From Bacteroidota bacterium (GTDB taxonomy: Bacteria; Bacteroidota; Ignavibacteria; Kapaibacteriales; UBA2268), in assembly GCA_024278075.1 (NCBI GenBank), contig JAJRTW010000028.1, forward strand, positions 1 through 36,480: a stretch of DNA of 36,480 nt, in the 5' to 3' direction. Made by a program: the position numbers and the translations under genes. The notes beneath the pieces were generated by a model. That model saw only the letters and a list, made by a program, of their open reading frames with translations. It was not told the DNA's origin and searched no databases. This document shows positions 1 to 7,764 of this stretch, in pieces. The stretch's first letter is position 1; each line of letters opens with the position of its first letter.

Positions 1-141
1 GCCTGGCTCACTTCCCCCTTTTTTAAGGGGGAATAGTTGATCAAATTCCCCCTTAAAAAAGGGGGATTTAGGGGGTTGTTATTCTCCTTAAAGCATAAGC
101 ATTAGAATCTTTTTCTCCGACTACTTTTTGAGGAAACCTTA
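1..141 (-). repeat. MITE-like dispersed element, family A, copy 1 (truncated by window edge)
   Basis: This is a non-coding palindromic element. Its right terminal inverted repeat ends ACTTTTTGAGGAAACCTTAA. The interior carries nested hairpins of the type CCCCCTTnnnnAAGGGGG. The sequence is nearly identical, in reverse orientation, to the copy at 36293-36480. Related copies lie at 8434-8701, 27962-28181 and 31097-31316. No ORF lies inside, so mobilisation would need a transposase in trans. Confidence 0.75.
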
Positions 142-319
142 AGTATTATTGATTTTGGCTCATTCCCAAATACCGGTTTGGGAATATAATCTTCCGTAAA
201 TATCTGTTTTGCAATGAATTAGTAAATACTATTGACGGAAGTAAATCCAGTGCCAGCTCACCGCTTCAACATGCTTTATAGTGAATTGACACTCTAACGT
301 GTTTTCCTGGTTGAGATCT

Positions 320-589
320 TCATGGTTTTGCCGTGTATCTATCCACATAATTTCCAAACGATTCGATAATACTGCCGGCGGATTCGGGCAGAATAATTCT
401 TAACGTCGAATTGCCCACGGAACCTTTTATTGTATATTGGCCGCGAACGATTATCTTGAAGAATGGTTTGTCCATCTTATCATTGTAAATCAGCTTCCCG
501 AGATTCCCAAGGTAATTGATGAAATTCACATCAACCGGCTTGCTAAATAGTGCATCACGCACATTCGCCCCTTCCAAACATCCTTCCAT
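320..589 (-). CDS. small conserved-looking hypothetical protein
   Basis: I do not recognise a named family. From the ATG at 589 it encodes 89 residues of balanced composition: an N-terminal helical part (LEGANVRDALFSKPVDVNF) and a strand-rich part (FFKIIVRGQYTIKG...TLRIILPES). This resembles a small alpha/beta domain rather than random translation. The frame stays open upstream, and TTG starts at 613 or 643 are possible; the residues LKLLHIKT just before the ATG also look protein-like, so the true N-terminus may be longer. It stands alone on the minus strand with no obvious Bacteroidota promoter upstream, and a function cannot be assigned. The stretch from 142 to 319 downstream holds nothing I can identify. 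Confidence 0.55.
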   Translation of the reverse strand: MEGCLEGANVRDALFSKPVDVNFINYLGNLGKLIYNDKMDKPFFKIIVRGQYTIKGSVGNSTLRIILPESAGSIIESFGNYVDRYTAKP

Positions 590-863
590 TGTCTTTATAT
601 GTAGCAATTTCAACTGAAATATCCTGTAAGTATGAAAAATCAACCGATATATACGAATTCAGCTATTTGAGACGCATATTTATAGAATATCTTTTTTATT
701 GAGTGTGTATATTCTATTGGAAGATAACAGGCAAAAAGAGCCAACTCGAATCAATGCGGTTTATCCCAATACAGATCATTTAACAACAATCTTATTTTGT
801 TTCGTATTTTGTTTTAGTCATGTGGCCTATTCAATACTGTCAGCTGTTGTGACATTCGTACTA

Positions 864-950
864 TGTCATTGCCGTGAAAACGGGAATCCATTATTCCATG
901 CACTATCTAATTATAAAAAGATGGATTCCGGCTCTTCGGCCGGAATGACA
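864..950. repeat. dispersed hairpin repeat (family B, short form)
   Basis: The left end TGTCATTGCCGTGAAAACGG and right end CCGGAATGACA are inverted copies of each other, and each arm contains its own small hairpin (for example CCGGctcttcgGCCGG). Related sequences occur at about 3679-3835, 8908-9085 and 20289-20501. Apart from this element and the tRNA promoter, I see no gene between 590 and 1133. Confidence 0.6.
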
Positions 951-1077
951 AATAAAATGATCTGGCATAATTAGATCAACAAGCCATGAACCAAATATTA
1001 AGTGAACAGTATTGCGGTTTATCCTATCAATAATCGTAGTGTATCTAATTAATAAAACTCTAAAAAACTAATATTTA

Positions 1078-1109
1078 TTTGTATAAAATAATTACGAGCC
1101 TTATATTTG
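1078..1109 (+). promoter_or_regulatory. Bacteroidota-type promoter for tRNA-Gln (possibly also prs)
   Basis: A -33 TTTG (1078-1081) is followed, after 20 bases, by a -7 box TATATTTG (1102-1109), matching the Bacteroidota primary-sigma consensus TTTG-N19..21-TAnnTTTG. Transcription should begin near 1116, shortly before the tRNA 5' end at 1134. No separate promoter is evident before prs, so read-through into prs is possible. Confidence 0.6.
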
Positions 1110-1133
1110 TAAGCTCTGAAGTTTTCAATGTAG

Positions 1134-1207
1134 AGGGATGTGGCCAAGTGGACTAAGGCACCGGGTTTTGGGTCCGGCATTCGCAGGTTCGAATCCTGCC
1201 ATCCCTG
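1134..1207 (+). tRNA. tRNA-Gln (anticodon TTG)
   Basis: The sequence folds as a complete 74-nt cloverleaf. The acceptor stem is AGGGATG / CATCCCT, the D-arm GCC...GGC, and the anticodon stem CCGGG/TCCGG with loop TTTTGGG, placing TTG at positions 34-36 (reads CAA; Gln). The T-arm is GCAGG-TTCGAAT-CCTGC, with discriminator base G. The 3' CCA is not encoded and must be added by nucleotidyltransferase. Confidence 0.95.
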
Positions 1208-1276
1208 CTCTTTTTGTGATCTATTGTTTGCACTCTATCTTATTGCGATATATTAGCTATAAACAATCGAAAAGAT

Positions 1277-2215
1277 ATGCCCGATTTTAAAGTAGTATCA
1301 GGACGTTCGAACCTGGCGCTGGCCGAAAAGGTGGCCGACCATTTGGGGATCAGGCTCTCGAAAACACTAATGAAAAACTTTAGTGACGGGGAGTTGTGGG
1401 CGAAATTTGAAGACAATGTCCGAGGTGTGGATTTATTCGTAATTCAGTCTACTTTTGCCCCGTCGGACAATATCATGGAATTGCTGATCCTGATTGATGC
1501 CGCCAAACGAGCTTCTGCCAAAAGAGTAACGGCGGTTATACCATATTACGGGTATGCACGCCAGGACCGGAAAGATCAGCCCAGGGTTTCGGTTACGGCG
1601 AAATTGATTGCAAACCTGCTGGTAAGGGCCGGGGCCGACAGGATTATCACCATCGATTTGCATTCATCGCAAATTCAGGGCTTTTTTGATATTCCTTTGG
1701 ACCACTTATACGCATCGCCGGTTTTGCTTGGAGCTTTGAAACGGTTGAACCCGGGGAATTTGACTTTTGCCGCACCGGATGCCGGCGGTATCAAGACCGC
1801 AAGGGCTTATGCAAAGAGAATGGGGGCCGACCTCGTGCTTGTTGACAAAAGAAGGCCCAAGCACAATGTGGCTGAAATAATGCACATAATTGGCGAAGTC
1901 AAGGATAGGAACATTATTATCGTCGACGACATGATTGATACGGGCAATACTTTTATTCAATGTGCCGATGCTTTGAAAGAGAACGGAGCAAACGAAATTA
2001 TTGGTATCTGCGTTCATCCGGTTTTGTCGGGGACCGCCTTTGAGAGAATAGAAAATTCGAAATCGGTTTCCAAGATGTTTGTAACCGATACGCTGCCATT
2101 AAAAGGTGAGTCGGAGAAAATAGAAGTAATTTCCGTAGCCGAACTGCTGGCCGAAGCTATAATAAGAACACATGACAATCGTTCAATCAGTTCTTTATTT
2201 GAAATAGAAAGATAA
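1277..2215 (+). CDS. prs: ribose-phosphate pyrophosphokinase
   Basis: Makes PRPP from ribose 5-phosphate and ATP in the cytosol, feeding purine, pyrimidine, histidine and tryptophan synthesis. At 312 residues it has the usual class I length. Family signatures are visible: FSDGE near residue 37, the ATP-loop segment YYGYARQDRKDQPR near 95-108, the catalytic region TIDLHSSQIQGFF near 127-139, and the PRPP-binding loop IIVDDMIDTGNT near 213-224. It starts at an ATG 69 bases after the tRNA. It is followed 50 bases later by rplY, the common prs-rplY pairing of bacteria, and the two are probably cotranscribed and ended by the terminator at 2952-2982. Confidence 0.96.
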   Translation: MPDFKVVSGRSNLALAEKVADHLGIRLSKTLMKNFSDGELWAKFEDNVRGVDLFVIQSTFAPSDNIMELLILIDAAKRASAKRVTAVIPYYGYARQDRKDQPRVSVTAKLIANLLVRAGADRIITIDLHSSQIQGFFDIPLDHLYASPVLLGALKRLNPGNLTFAAPDAGGIKTARAYAKRMGADLVLVDKRRPKHNVAEIMHIIGEVKDRNIIIVDDMIDTGNTFIQCADALKENGANEIIGICVHPVLSGTAFERIENSKSVSKMFVTDTLPLKGESEKIEVISVAELLAEAIIRTHDNRSISSLFEIER

Positions 2216-2265
2216 TTTATTATTAATTTAATCAGGCATAAAGCCGGATAATTGAGGTAGAGATA

Positions 2266-2913
2266 ATGAGTGCATTAACTTTAAAAGCAAAAAGGCGTGA
2301 AACAGGAAAGCAGGTTTCCAAAAGAATCCGCAGCGGTGGCAGTGTCCCCGGCGTCTTTTATATGAGAGATACCGAACCGATACATATTTCAACCCAGCCG
2401 CTATTGCTTCGCCCTGTGGTCTATACTGCCTTTACAAGGGTGATTAGCCTCGAGGTGGAAGGCGATACCGATATTAGGGAATGCGTATTGAAAGATGTGG
2501 TTTTCGATCCCGTCACAGAGAATATTGTTCACTTCGATTTACTCGGGATAAAAAAGGGACAAAAGCTAACAGTAGAAATCCCAATAGTTCTTGTTGGGCA
2601 GGCAGCAGGCGTTCGTGAGGGCGGCGTGCTTCAGCATGTTCTCCACAGGCTGAAAGTTACATGCACTCCCGGAAAGTTGCGAGAGCAAATCGAATTGGAT
2701 ATTTCGGAATTGAACATTGGTGATGCTGTTCACCTGAGCGACATTGATACGGAAAACTTTGAGGTGGATATTGCCTCGTCGGCAGTTATTTGCTCTGTTG
2801 TTCCGCCGCGGGTTGCTACTGAAGATGAAGTTGAAGACGAAGAATTAGCAGAAGGCGAAGGCGAAGAAGGTGCTGAAGGCGAAGATGAAAAAGCCGAAGG
2901 CGGCGAAGAATAA
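2266..2913 (+). CDS. rplY: 50S ribosomal protein L25 (Ctc/TL5 type)
   Basis: Binds 5S rRNA in the large ribosomal subunit. The 215-residue product has the N-terminal L25 domain (about 1-92, with LKAKRRETGKQVSKRIR at the start) and the C-terminal Ctc/TL5 beta domain (about 93-185), so it is the long form. It ends in a roughly 30-residue, almost purely Glu/Asp/Gly/Ala tail, common in Bacteroidota L25 proteins. The start ATG is preceded by a GAGGTAGAG ribosome-binding site. It lies directly downstream of prs and upstream of a strong terminator. Confidence 0.95.
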   Translation: MSALTLKAKRRETGKQVSKRIRSGGSVPGVFYMRDTEPIHISTQPLLLRPVVYTAFTRVISLEVEGDTDIRECVLKDVVFDPVTENIVHFDLLGIKKGQKLTVEIPIVLVGQAAGVREGGVLQHVLHRLKVTCTPGKLREQIELDISELNIGDAVHLSDIDTENFEVDIASSAVICSVVPPRVATEDEVEDEELAEGEGEEGAEGEDEKAEGGEE

Positions 2914-2951
2914 GAAGATATTTCCTGACATTATTATACGATATATAGCGA

Positions 2952-2982
2952 AGGGCATTATTGAGTTAATGCCCTTTTTTTT
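2952..2982 (+). terminator. Rho-independent terminator of prs-rplY
   Basis: A perfect 9-bp stem AGGGCATTA / TAATGCCCT with a 6-base loop runs into eight T residues (2975-2982). It begins 39 bases after the rplY stop codon. Confidence 0.9.
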
Positions 2983-3048
2983 CGTTCCGCCAGTTGTTAC
3001 AACTGGCAATTTAGGAACGCCTCCTTTCGTCAGTTGCAACAACTGACG
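2983..3048. repeat. two adjacent REP-like palindromes
   Basis: The first hairpin spans 2983-3020: outer arms CGTTCC/GGAACG and inner GCCAGTTGT/ACAACTGGC. The second (3028-3048) is CGTCAGTTG-CAA-CAACTGACG. The two share the core CAGTTG-CAACTG. Confidence 0.6.
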
Positions 3049-3077
3049 GTACATTAATAATCTATAGATATATTATC

Positions 3078-3103
3078 AAGGGCATTATTGAGTTGATGCC
3101 CTT
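3078..3103 (+). repeat. duplicated terminator stem without T-run
   Basis: The stem AAGGGCAT...ATGCCCTT repeats the rplY terminator hairpin with one loop-proximal change (TAATG to TGATG) and no T-tract, so it probably terminates weakly. A short AT-rich leader before each copy is also similar (TATTATACGATATATAG versus TAATCTATAGATATATTAT), suggesting a local duplication around the REP-like palindromes. Confidence 0.6.
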
Positions 3104-3175
3104 CTGTTGTTATGGTATTAATTCGGTTACATTTATTATGAGTCAATTCGAGGTACAATAATGACTAATATATAT

Positions 3176-3207
3176 TTTGGTTTTCCCTTAGTAATTTATT
3201 ATATTTG
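3176..3207 (+). promoter_or_regulatory. Bacteroidota-type promoter for the small membrane protein gene
   Basis: TTTG (3176-3179), 20 bases, then TATATTTG (3200-3207): the same boxes and spacing as the tRNA promoter. Predicted transcription start near 3214 gives a 5' leader of about 125 nt before the ATG at 3339; I see no recognisable riboswitch in it. Confidence 0.55.
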
Positions 3208-3338
3208 GTATTGATGTTTTCTTACCTTTTATTTTTTATTGATACAATCTATAAGAAATAGATCGCTTATTTTAGAACTGAGCAGCCTTAATTATTATTA
3301 AGGTTGAATCATGATTTTATTAATATTATGGAGAAGTT

Positions 3339-3608
3339 ATGGCTGAGACTAAAGTGATAGTGAATGCGCCTATGAAAAGTGAAGGCGTTAGTATTGTTCT
3401 TACAATTTTGTTTGGAGGATTAGGGCTTCTATATTCAACTATTAAGGGTGGGATAATAATGACGATAGTTGAGATAATCAATCTGTTTTTGTGCTGTATT
3501 ATTATTGGATTCTTTTTATGGCCGGTTATTCATATCATTGCCGTTATTTGGGGCTTAAAAGCTGTGAGAGCTTCTAATTTGGAAATGATGGAGAAGTATA
3601 GTTCATAA
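3339..3608 (+). CDS. small two-helix membrane protein
   Basis: Eighty-nine residues with two predicted membrane helices (about 18-40 and 43-75), the first containing the glycine-rich run LFGGLGLLYSTIKGG. A short charged N-terminus precedes them and a soluble tail (KAVRASNLEMMEKYSS) follows. Small proteins with this GxLGxLYS-type first helix are common unnamed proteins in Bacteroidota; no function is established that I can name. It is a single gene with its own promoter. The ATG follows GGAGAAGTT, a fair ribosome-binding site. Its stop codon lies inside the first unit of the triplicated 16-bp repeat that follows. Confidence 0.75.
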   Translation: MAETKVIVNAPMKSEGVSIVLTILFGGLGLLYSTIKGGIIMTIVEIINLFLCCIIIGFFLWPVIHIIAVIWGLKAVRASNLEMMEKYSS

Positions 3609-3652
3609 TTGCACCTATTTATAATTGCACCTATTTATAATTGCACCTATTT
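3605..3652. repeat. three perfect 16-bp tandem repeats
   Basis: ATAATTGCACCTATTT is repeated three times with no mismatch. The first unit contains the TAA stop codon of the preceding gene, so changes in copy number would not alter the protein. Confidence 0.85.
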
Positions 3653-3678
3653 ATAATAGTGTCCTGTCAACTGTACTA

Positions 3679-3835
3679 TGTCATTCCGGACTTGTTGAGC
3701 CAAGCGAAATCCCGCTATCGGGAATCAGGGAACCAGTATTCATGGCCTTTTAGCATATCGAGTCACACTGAGCGGAGTCGAAGTGTTAGTCATGGTTTGA
3801 CAAGTTTATCCTGAGCGAAGCCAAAGGACTCACCA
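3679..3835. repeat. dispersed repeat, family B
   Basis: Contains the recurring segments TGTCATTCCGG, ACTGAGCGGAGTCGAAGTG and TTTATCCTGAGCGAAGCC that also appear in the other family B copies in this window. It sits between two convergent genes and nothing in it looks coding. The remainder up to 3970 holds nothing further that I recognise. Confidence 0.55.
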
Positions 3836-3970
3836 TAATTGGCAAAGTACTGACTACATGATCGCATCCGTCAAAACAGGCTTGAGACAGGCCAACAGTA
3901 TTATTATAGCTTTTGGGGCCGCAGCTGATAATTGCTGGAGGTTGCAAAGCTCGGTGATAATAGTTTAAAT

Positions 3971-5431
3971 TTATCTCAAAACAGTGAATGGCACAACGGA
4001 ATTATCCTTGCCGGATAAATATATGTAGTATATGCCGGTTGGCAGGTTGTGCAGTGATATGGTGAAAGTGTTTATATCCCGGGCCAGGCTGCCACTTCGA
4101 ATAAGTGAGCCATTGGGATTGAATATTCTAAAAGAATTGAATTCGAGCTCATCCCGGAAAGCAAGAGTAATCATTGCGTTGTCATTTGTGATAATTATGC
4201 CGTCCTTAACGGATTCATCAATCACATCGCTCGGGGATGAATTCATATCAAAGAGCCGGTTATTCATATCCAGGCCTTTAAGTTTTGTCAGGTTCAATTC
4301 AGGCAATTGGGGAAAACCACTTTTGGGCTCGACAATTAAATATGCAATATTGCCGGGCAAAGAAATATCAAACCCTTTTTCAAAGCAGCCCAAAGCAAAC
4401 TCGATTTTCAGCCCTTCCTTGTCATCATCAATTAATATGAATTGTTGGCTATTATCAAACAATTCACCAATTTCAACTCCAAGGACATCATAATTTCCGA
4501 CGATGGCGGAATAATCAATTTCGCCGACAGCCGCCTTATAATTTCTGATGAAACCGGCATAGACCGGTATCGAAACAGAAGTCGGCGTGCGGAATGATTT
4601 TATCTCCAGGCCCGATGACTGGACTTGGTTCTTAGTTTTATTCACCGAAGTATGGTTGCTGTCCATGTTCATCATCACAACCATGCCATCGGAGACGGTA
4701 ACATCACCGTTGCCGTCGCAATCAGCATAGGAAGCGTCCGCATTGTCCCAGACCAATACTCTTTGCGGCCCCCACAAAGTGCTTGGCGACCGCCTTTTGA
4801 AGCTCCTCATGTTCTTAGACCGCGACCCGGTGCCGATGTACAGCGCCACCTGGTTAAAATCCCTGGGGTCGACAATTCCGTTATTATCTGCATCGCCCGG
4901 CCAGGCATTCACAAACCCGTGCATAGTGAACTGGATTGGATCGCTGCTGAGCGAAAGACTGGCAGGGACGCTATCTACAATTGCAGTGGTCAGAGCATTG
5001 ACGAAAGTAAAAGTTACTACCTCGCCGTCCGGGGCCGATTGGAGCAGGGCAAACTCAAGGTGCAAAACCTTTGGATTTGTAAAGCCGTTTTCCCCCAAAG
5101 GCTTGCCCGAAAAGATACCAACCTTCAACGAACCCTGTGCTCCGGGATTATTCTTTGGTATGACATAGGCTATCCCGTCGCTGCCAAAATCGCCAATGCG
5201 ATACGAAGAATATTTGATGAAATCATTATAGTCATACACAAGTTCGAAAGAGACATTATTTGTATTTTCAACATCCTGAAGATAGATGTCGAAGCCGAAT
5301 ATATAACTTGCGGTTATAAAATCACTTCGTGTGGAATCCACATCGGTGCGTACGATTCGTATGCTCTGAGAGTAAGATTCGTATGAAAGAAAAAGTATAA
5401 ATAAAGCCGAAATTATGGTCAAATACTTCAT
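3971..5431 (-). CDS. secreted dockerin-like protein with T9SS sorting domain
   Basis: Predicted to be exported through Sec (signal peptide about residues 1-22, FILFLSYESYSQS) and then by the type IX secretion system to the cell surface. The N-terminal 25-170 is strand-rich and cohesin-like. Two calcium-loop motifs typical of dockerin-type repeats follow: GDADNNGIVDPRDF near 179-192 and DCDGNGDVTVSDG near 237-249. After a second beta-rich region the C-terminal 75 residues form a type A sorting domain, with the pattern FRIFNPNGSLIR...LPTGIYYIYL...FTVLR. It is a single gene with its own promoter, convergent with the small membrane protein gene. The ligand or substrate is unknown. The long ORFs on the opposite strand within it are shadows. 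Confidence 0.85.
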   Translation of the reverse strand: MKYLTIISALFILFLSYESYSQSIRIVRTDVDSTRSDFITASYIFGFDIYLQDVENTNNVSFELVYDYNDFIKYSSYRIGDFGSDGIAYVIPKNNPGAQGSLKVGIFSGKPLGENGFTNPKVLHLEFALLQSAPDGEVVTFTFVNALTTAIVDSVPASLSLSSDPIQFTMHGFVNAWPGDADNNGIVDPRDFNQVALYIGTGSRSKNMRSFKRRSPSTLWGPQRVLVWDNADASYADCDGNGDVTVSDGMVVMMNMDSNHTSVNKTKNQVQSSGLEIKSFRTPTSVSIPVYAGFIRNYKAAVGEIDYSAIVGNYDVLGVEIGELFDNSQQFILIDDDKEGLKIEFALGCFEKGFDISLPGNIAYLIVEPKSGFPQLPELNLTKLKGLDMNNRLFDMNSSPSDVIDESVKDGIIITNDNAMITLAFRDELEFNSFRIFNPNGSLIRSGSLARDINTFTISLHNLPTGIYYIYLSGKDNSVVPFTVLR

Positions 5432-5482
5432 GCCTATGACTTTAGGTTATTATAACTTAGCCTATAATAGCAATGAGCGTGC

Positions 5483-5512
5483 CAAATATACAAGCTGTCT
5501 TGGGCAAGGCAA
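5483..5512 (-). promoter_or_regulatory. promoter of the dockerin-like T9SS gene
   Basis: Read on the minus strand: TTG (5512-5510), a 19-base spacer, then TATATTTG (5490-5483), close to the Bacteroidota consensus. It lies about 50 bases upstream of the start codon at 5431. I found no convincing promoter for the divergent sigma-factor gene in the rest of 5432-5746. Confidence 0.5.
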
Positions 5513-5746
5513 TAACTGATGGCGATCTCCGGATGTTATTTAAAGCCTGATGAGCAGCAACGAAAGAAGTAAATGATTGTTATTGGGAACCTTTTGCAAT
5601 ATTACATATACAATAATATCTAACAATTTCTATCCTTATGTGTATATAAGGTATAGCAATCCAATAATTCCCTATTGATTCGGATAGGGAAATTGCAGGG
5701 AAATAAGGCGTTCCATATTTTTCTGGGGACCAACAAACAGGCGGCA

Positions 5747-6310
5747 ATGAAAAAAAACCTGTCATCATATTCTGACCGCGAGTTAGTGGAAATGCTTCAG
5801 GGCAACAAAAGCCTTACCGAAGCAGCTTTCACTGAACTCTATGATAGGTATGGCCTTAGGATAAATGCTTATTGTATCTCTATCCTGAATAATTCCGAAC
5901 AGGCCGAAGATGTCTTTCAGGAGACTTTCCTGAAGTTCTACCAGAAAGCCAGCTCGGATAAATTCGAAGGGTCTGTTATTGGTTTTCTTATCACTATTGC
6001 CCGGAACCTTTGCCTGAACGTCAAGCGGGACACGAAACTGACCGTCCCTATCGAGGAATTCGAATTCTCGTTGGACAGTAAATATGAAGACAAGGAACTG
6101 GCCGACCTGGTGATGATGGCAATGGACTTATTGGGAGGCAATCAGAAAGAAGCGATTATCCTTCGTATTTTTAATGACCTGCGATATAAGGAGATAGGAG
6201 ACATCCTCGGTGTTACGCCGGCAAGGGCAAGATACCTGGTCTTCAATGGCCGGCAGAAGATTAAGGATATTTTATATCCGTATTTGAAAGAAATAAATAA
6301 TTATTTTTAG
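5747..6310 (+). CDS. ECF-type RNA polymerase sigma factor
   Basis: Extracytoplasmic-function sigma-70 subunit, 187 residues from the ATG at 5747, which fits the family (about 160-200). Region 2 is visible at about 30-90 (FTELYDRYGLRINAYC, then EQAEDVFQETFLKFYQ) and region 4 at about 120-180 (AIILRIFNDLRYKEIGDILGV...ARYLVFNGRQKIKDIL), an SigE/RpoE-like helix-turn-helix. A TTG start at 5675 would add a 24-residue tail unrelated to region 1/2 and was not used. It is followed 17 bases later by the anti-sigma gene and then a lipoprotein gene; the trio looks like one operon. The signal it answers is unknown. Confidence 0.9.
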   Translation: MKKNLSSYSDRELVEMLQGNKSLTEAAFTELYDRYGLRINAYCISILNNSEQAEDVFQETFLKFYQKASSDKFEGSVIGFLITIARNLCLNVKRDTKLTVPIEEFEFSLDSKYEDKELADLVMMAMDLLGGNQKEAIILRIFNDLRYKEIGDILGVTPARARYLVFNGRQKIKDILYPYLKEINNYF

Positions 6311-6327
6311 CTTAATACATTTTTTAC

Positions 6328-7731
6328 ATGGATACTGCCATGGAATACTCAAAATTAATACATGATTTTTTGGACGGCACTCTCGACACTCAGCAAGAGA
6401 ACGAGCTGTTTATGATGATTTCTTCCAACGACGAGGTCAGAGCCGAATTCAAGCATTCCCTTACGCTGGACAGGGCGCTGAATAAGAAGCTCAGCTCGTT
6501 TACGCCATCGGCGAAGTCCACCGTGGGGCTTTTTTCGCAGCTCGGCTTTACGGCGCCGGCCTCTCTTTCCAGCGGTCCAAAGCCGCCCGGTGCGATTAAA
6601 TCCACATTAAAGAAATACTCCCAGGGCATGGCCGGCGCTGCATCTATGGCTGTTGTTTCCATAATTGCTTTTCTGCTGATAGAAACCGGTGGCGGAAATT
6701 CTGAGATTCAAAATAATTCAATTGCTAATAGTGATTTACATTCTAATAATAATTTACATTCTAACAATACTGCTGAAATCTCCGATTTGCCAGCTAAAAA
6801 GACTATCCCCGTTGTTGAAAGCTATAGCGACGAACAGATTCCGCATCAGGCCGTTAGAAATGAAAATTATAAAAAAGATAATTTTGGAAATGATAATAAA
6901 ACAAATGAAAATAATAGAACTAACAATTATAGAAAAAATAACTTTGCAAAGAGTATCCGCCCCAATCCGCCGGCGGCAATGAATAATCCGGACAGGCCGA
7001 AGAACCCGGGGGCGATGAATACTAATGTGCCTGCCACCCAGCCGGATATTACCGATAACGCTCAGAACAAATTCCCTGATGGAAATTTATTAGAAGGCCA
7101 AGCTTATTACCTGGCGCCCAACATAAGCCAAAGTGATGCGGCAGCCAATCAAACGCCCATGCGATTGAATCACGCCGTTGATTTAAGTACGGTTGGATTT
7201 GTTAATGTAATCGAGCCGCCACCGTATGACAATTATATAGAGCCGGTGGGACTGAGTGTGGCTATCCATGGCAACGAATACTGGCAATTGCAGCCGAAAT
7301 CCCTTCCCGAGTCTACTATTCCTAAATTTAGTAATATGGGGCTGACGGTTTTTTATGACGTATCCGGGGATTTGTCGCTGGGATTCGACGTGCGGCAGGA
7401 GCATTTCTACCAGGAGTTCACAGTTGCCGGAGATGACGGTATCGACTATCTCTACCAGCAGACACCGAACTATATTACATATTCCGGAGTTGTGAAATAC
7501 GATTTATACCAATTTGATTATATGGCATTTTTTGCCCAATCAATGGCCGGAATGACCGCCACCGGTGGGGTATGGAGGTTTATGGCAGGTGCCGAATACT
7601 CCCCGAACGATGCTTATACATTCTCGCTTGGCCTGGAATATAGCGAATTGGTTTTCAAGAATAATTACGATGTGAGACTCTATAACGCACCGAAACTCGG
7701 ATTTAATTACTCCGTAATCGTTAAATTGTAA
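6328..7731 (+). CDS. anti-sigma factor-like protein with C-terminal outer-membrane barrel-like domain
   Basis: The position directly after an ECF sigma gene and the N-terminal layout suggest an anti-sigma factor. Residues 1-55 form a helical cytoplasmic domain (IHDFLDGTLDTQQENELFMMISSNDEVRAEF) without the HxxxCxxC zinc motif. One membrane helix lies at about 101-118. Residues 121-250 are a low-complexity linker rich in Asn, Pro and Lys. Residues about 285-467 are built of alternating strands and end in FNYSVIVKL, the aromatic/hydrophobic pattern of outer-membrane beta-barrels. The protein could therefore span from cytoplasm to outer membrane. The 182-residue barrel region would suffice for about 8 strands. 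Function and topology are inferred; the anti-sigma assignment rests mainly on context. Confidence 0.7.
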   Translation: MDTAMEYSKLIHDFLDGTLDTQQENELFMMISSNDEVRAEFKHSLTLDRALNKKLSSFTPSAKSTVGLFSQLGFTAPASLSSGPKPPGAIKSTLKKYSQGMAGAASMAVVSIIAFLLIETGGGNSEIQNNSIANSDLHSNNNLHSNNTAEISDLPAKKTIPVVESYSDEQIPHQAVRNENYKKDNFGNDNKTNENNRTNNYRKNNFAKSIRPNPPAAMNNPDRPKNPGAMNTNVPATQPDITDNAQNKFPDGNLLEGQAYYLAPNISQSDAAANQTPMRLNHAVDLSTVGFVNVIEPPPYDNYIEPVGLSVAIHGNEYWQLQPKSLPESTIPKFSNMGLTVFYDVSGDLSLGFDVRQEHFYQEFTVAGDDGIDYLYQQTPNYITYSGVVKYDLYQFDYMAFFAQSMAGMTATGGVWRFMAGAEYSPNDAYTFSLGLEYSELVFKNNYDVRLYNAPKLGFNYSVIVKL

Positions 7732-7764
7732 TAAATCAAAATTGTGAAAAAGGACGATAGTAAT

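Noticed and set aside
699-974. 91-residue plus-strand ORF upstream of tRNA-Gln
   Set aside because: Its second half translates the dispersed family B hairpin repeat and the first half has no protein-like pattern; it also runs close to the tRNA promoter.
4625-5386. 253-residue ORF antisense to the dockerin-like T9SS gene
   Set aside because: The minus-strand frame has a signal peptide, calcium-loop motifs and a sorting domain; the plus-strand frame has no recognisable pattern and is a shadow.
5675-5746. Upstream TTG start of the ECF sigma factor
   Set aside because: The added residues do not resemble region 1/2 of ECF factors, and the ATG at 5747 gives the normal length.
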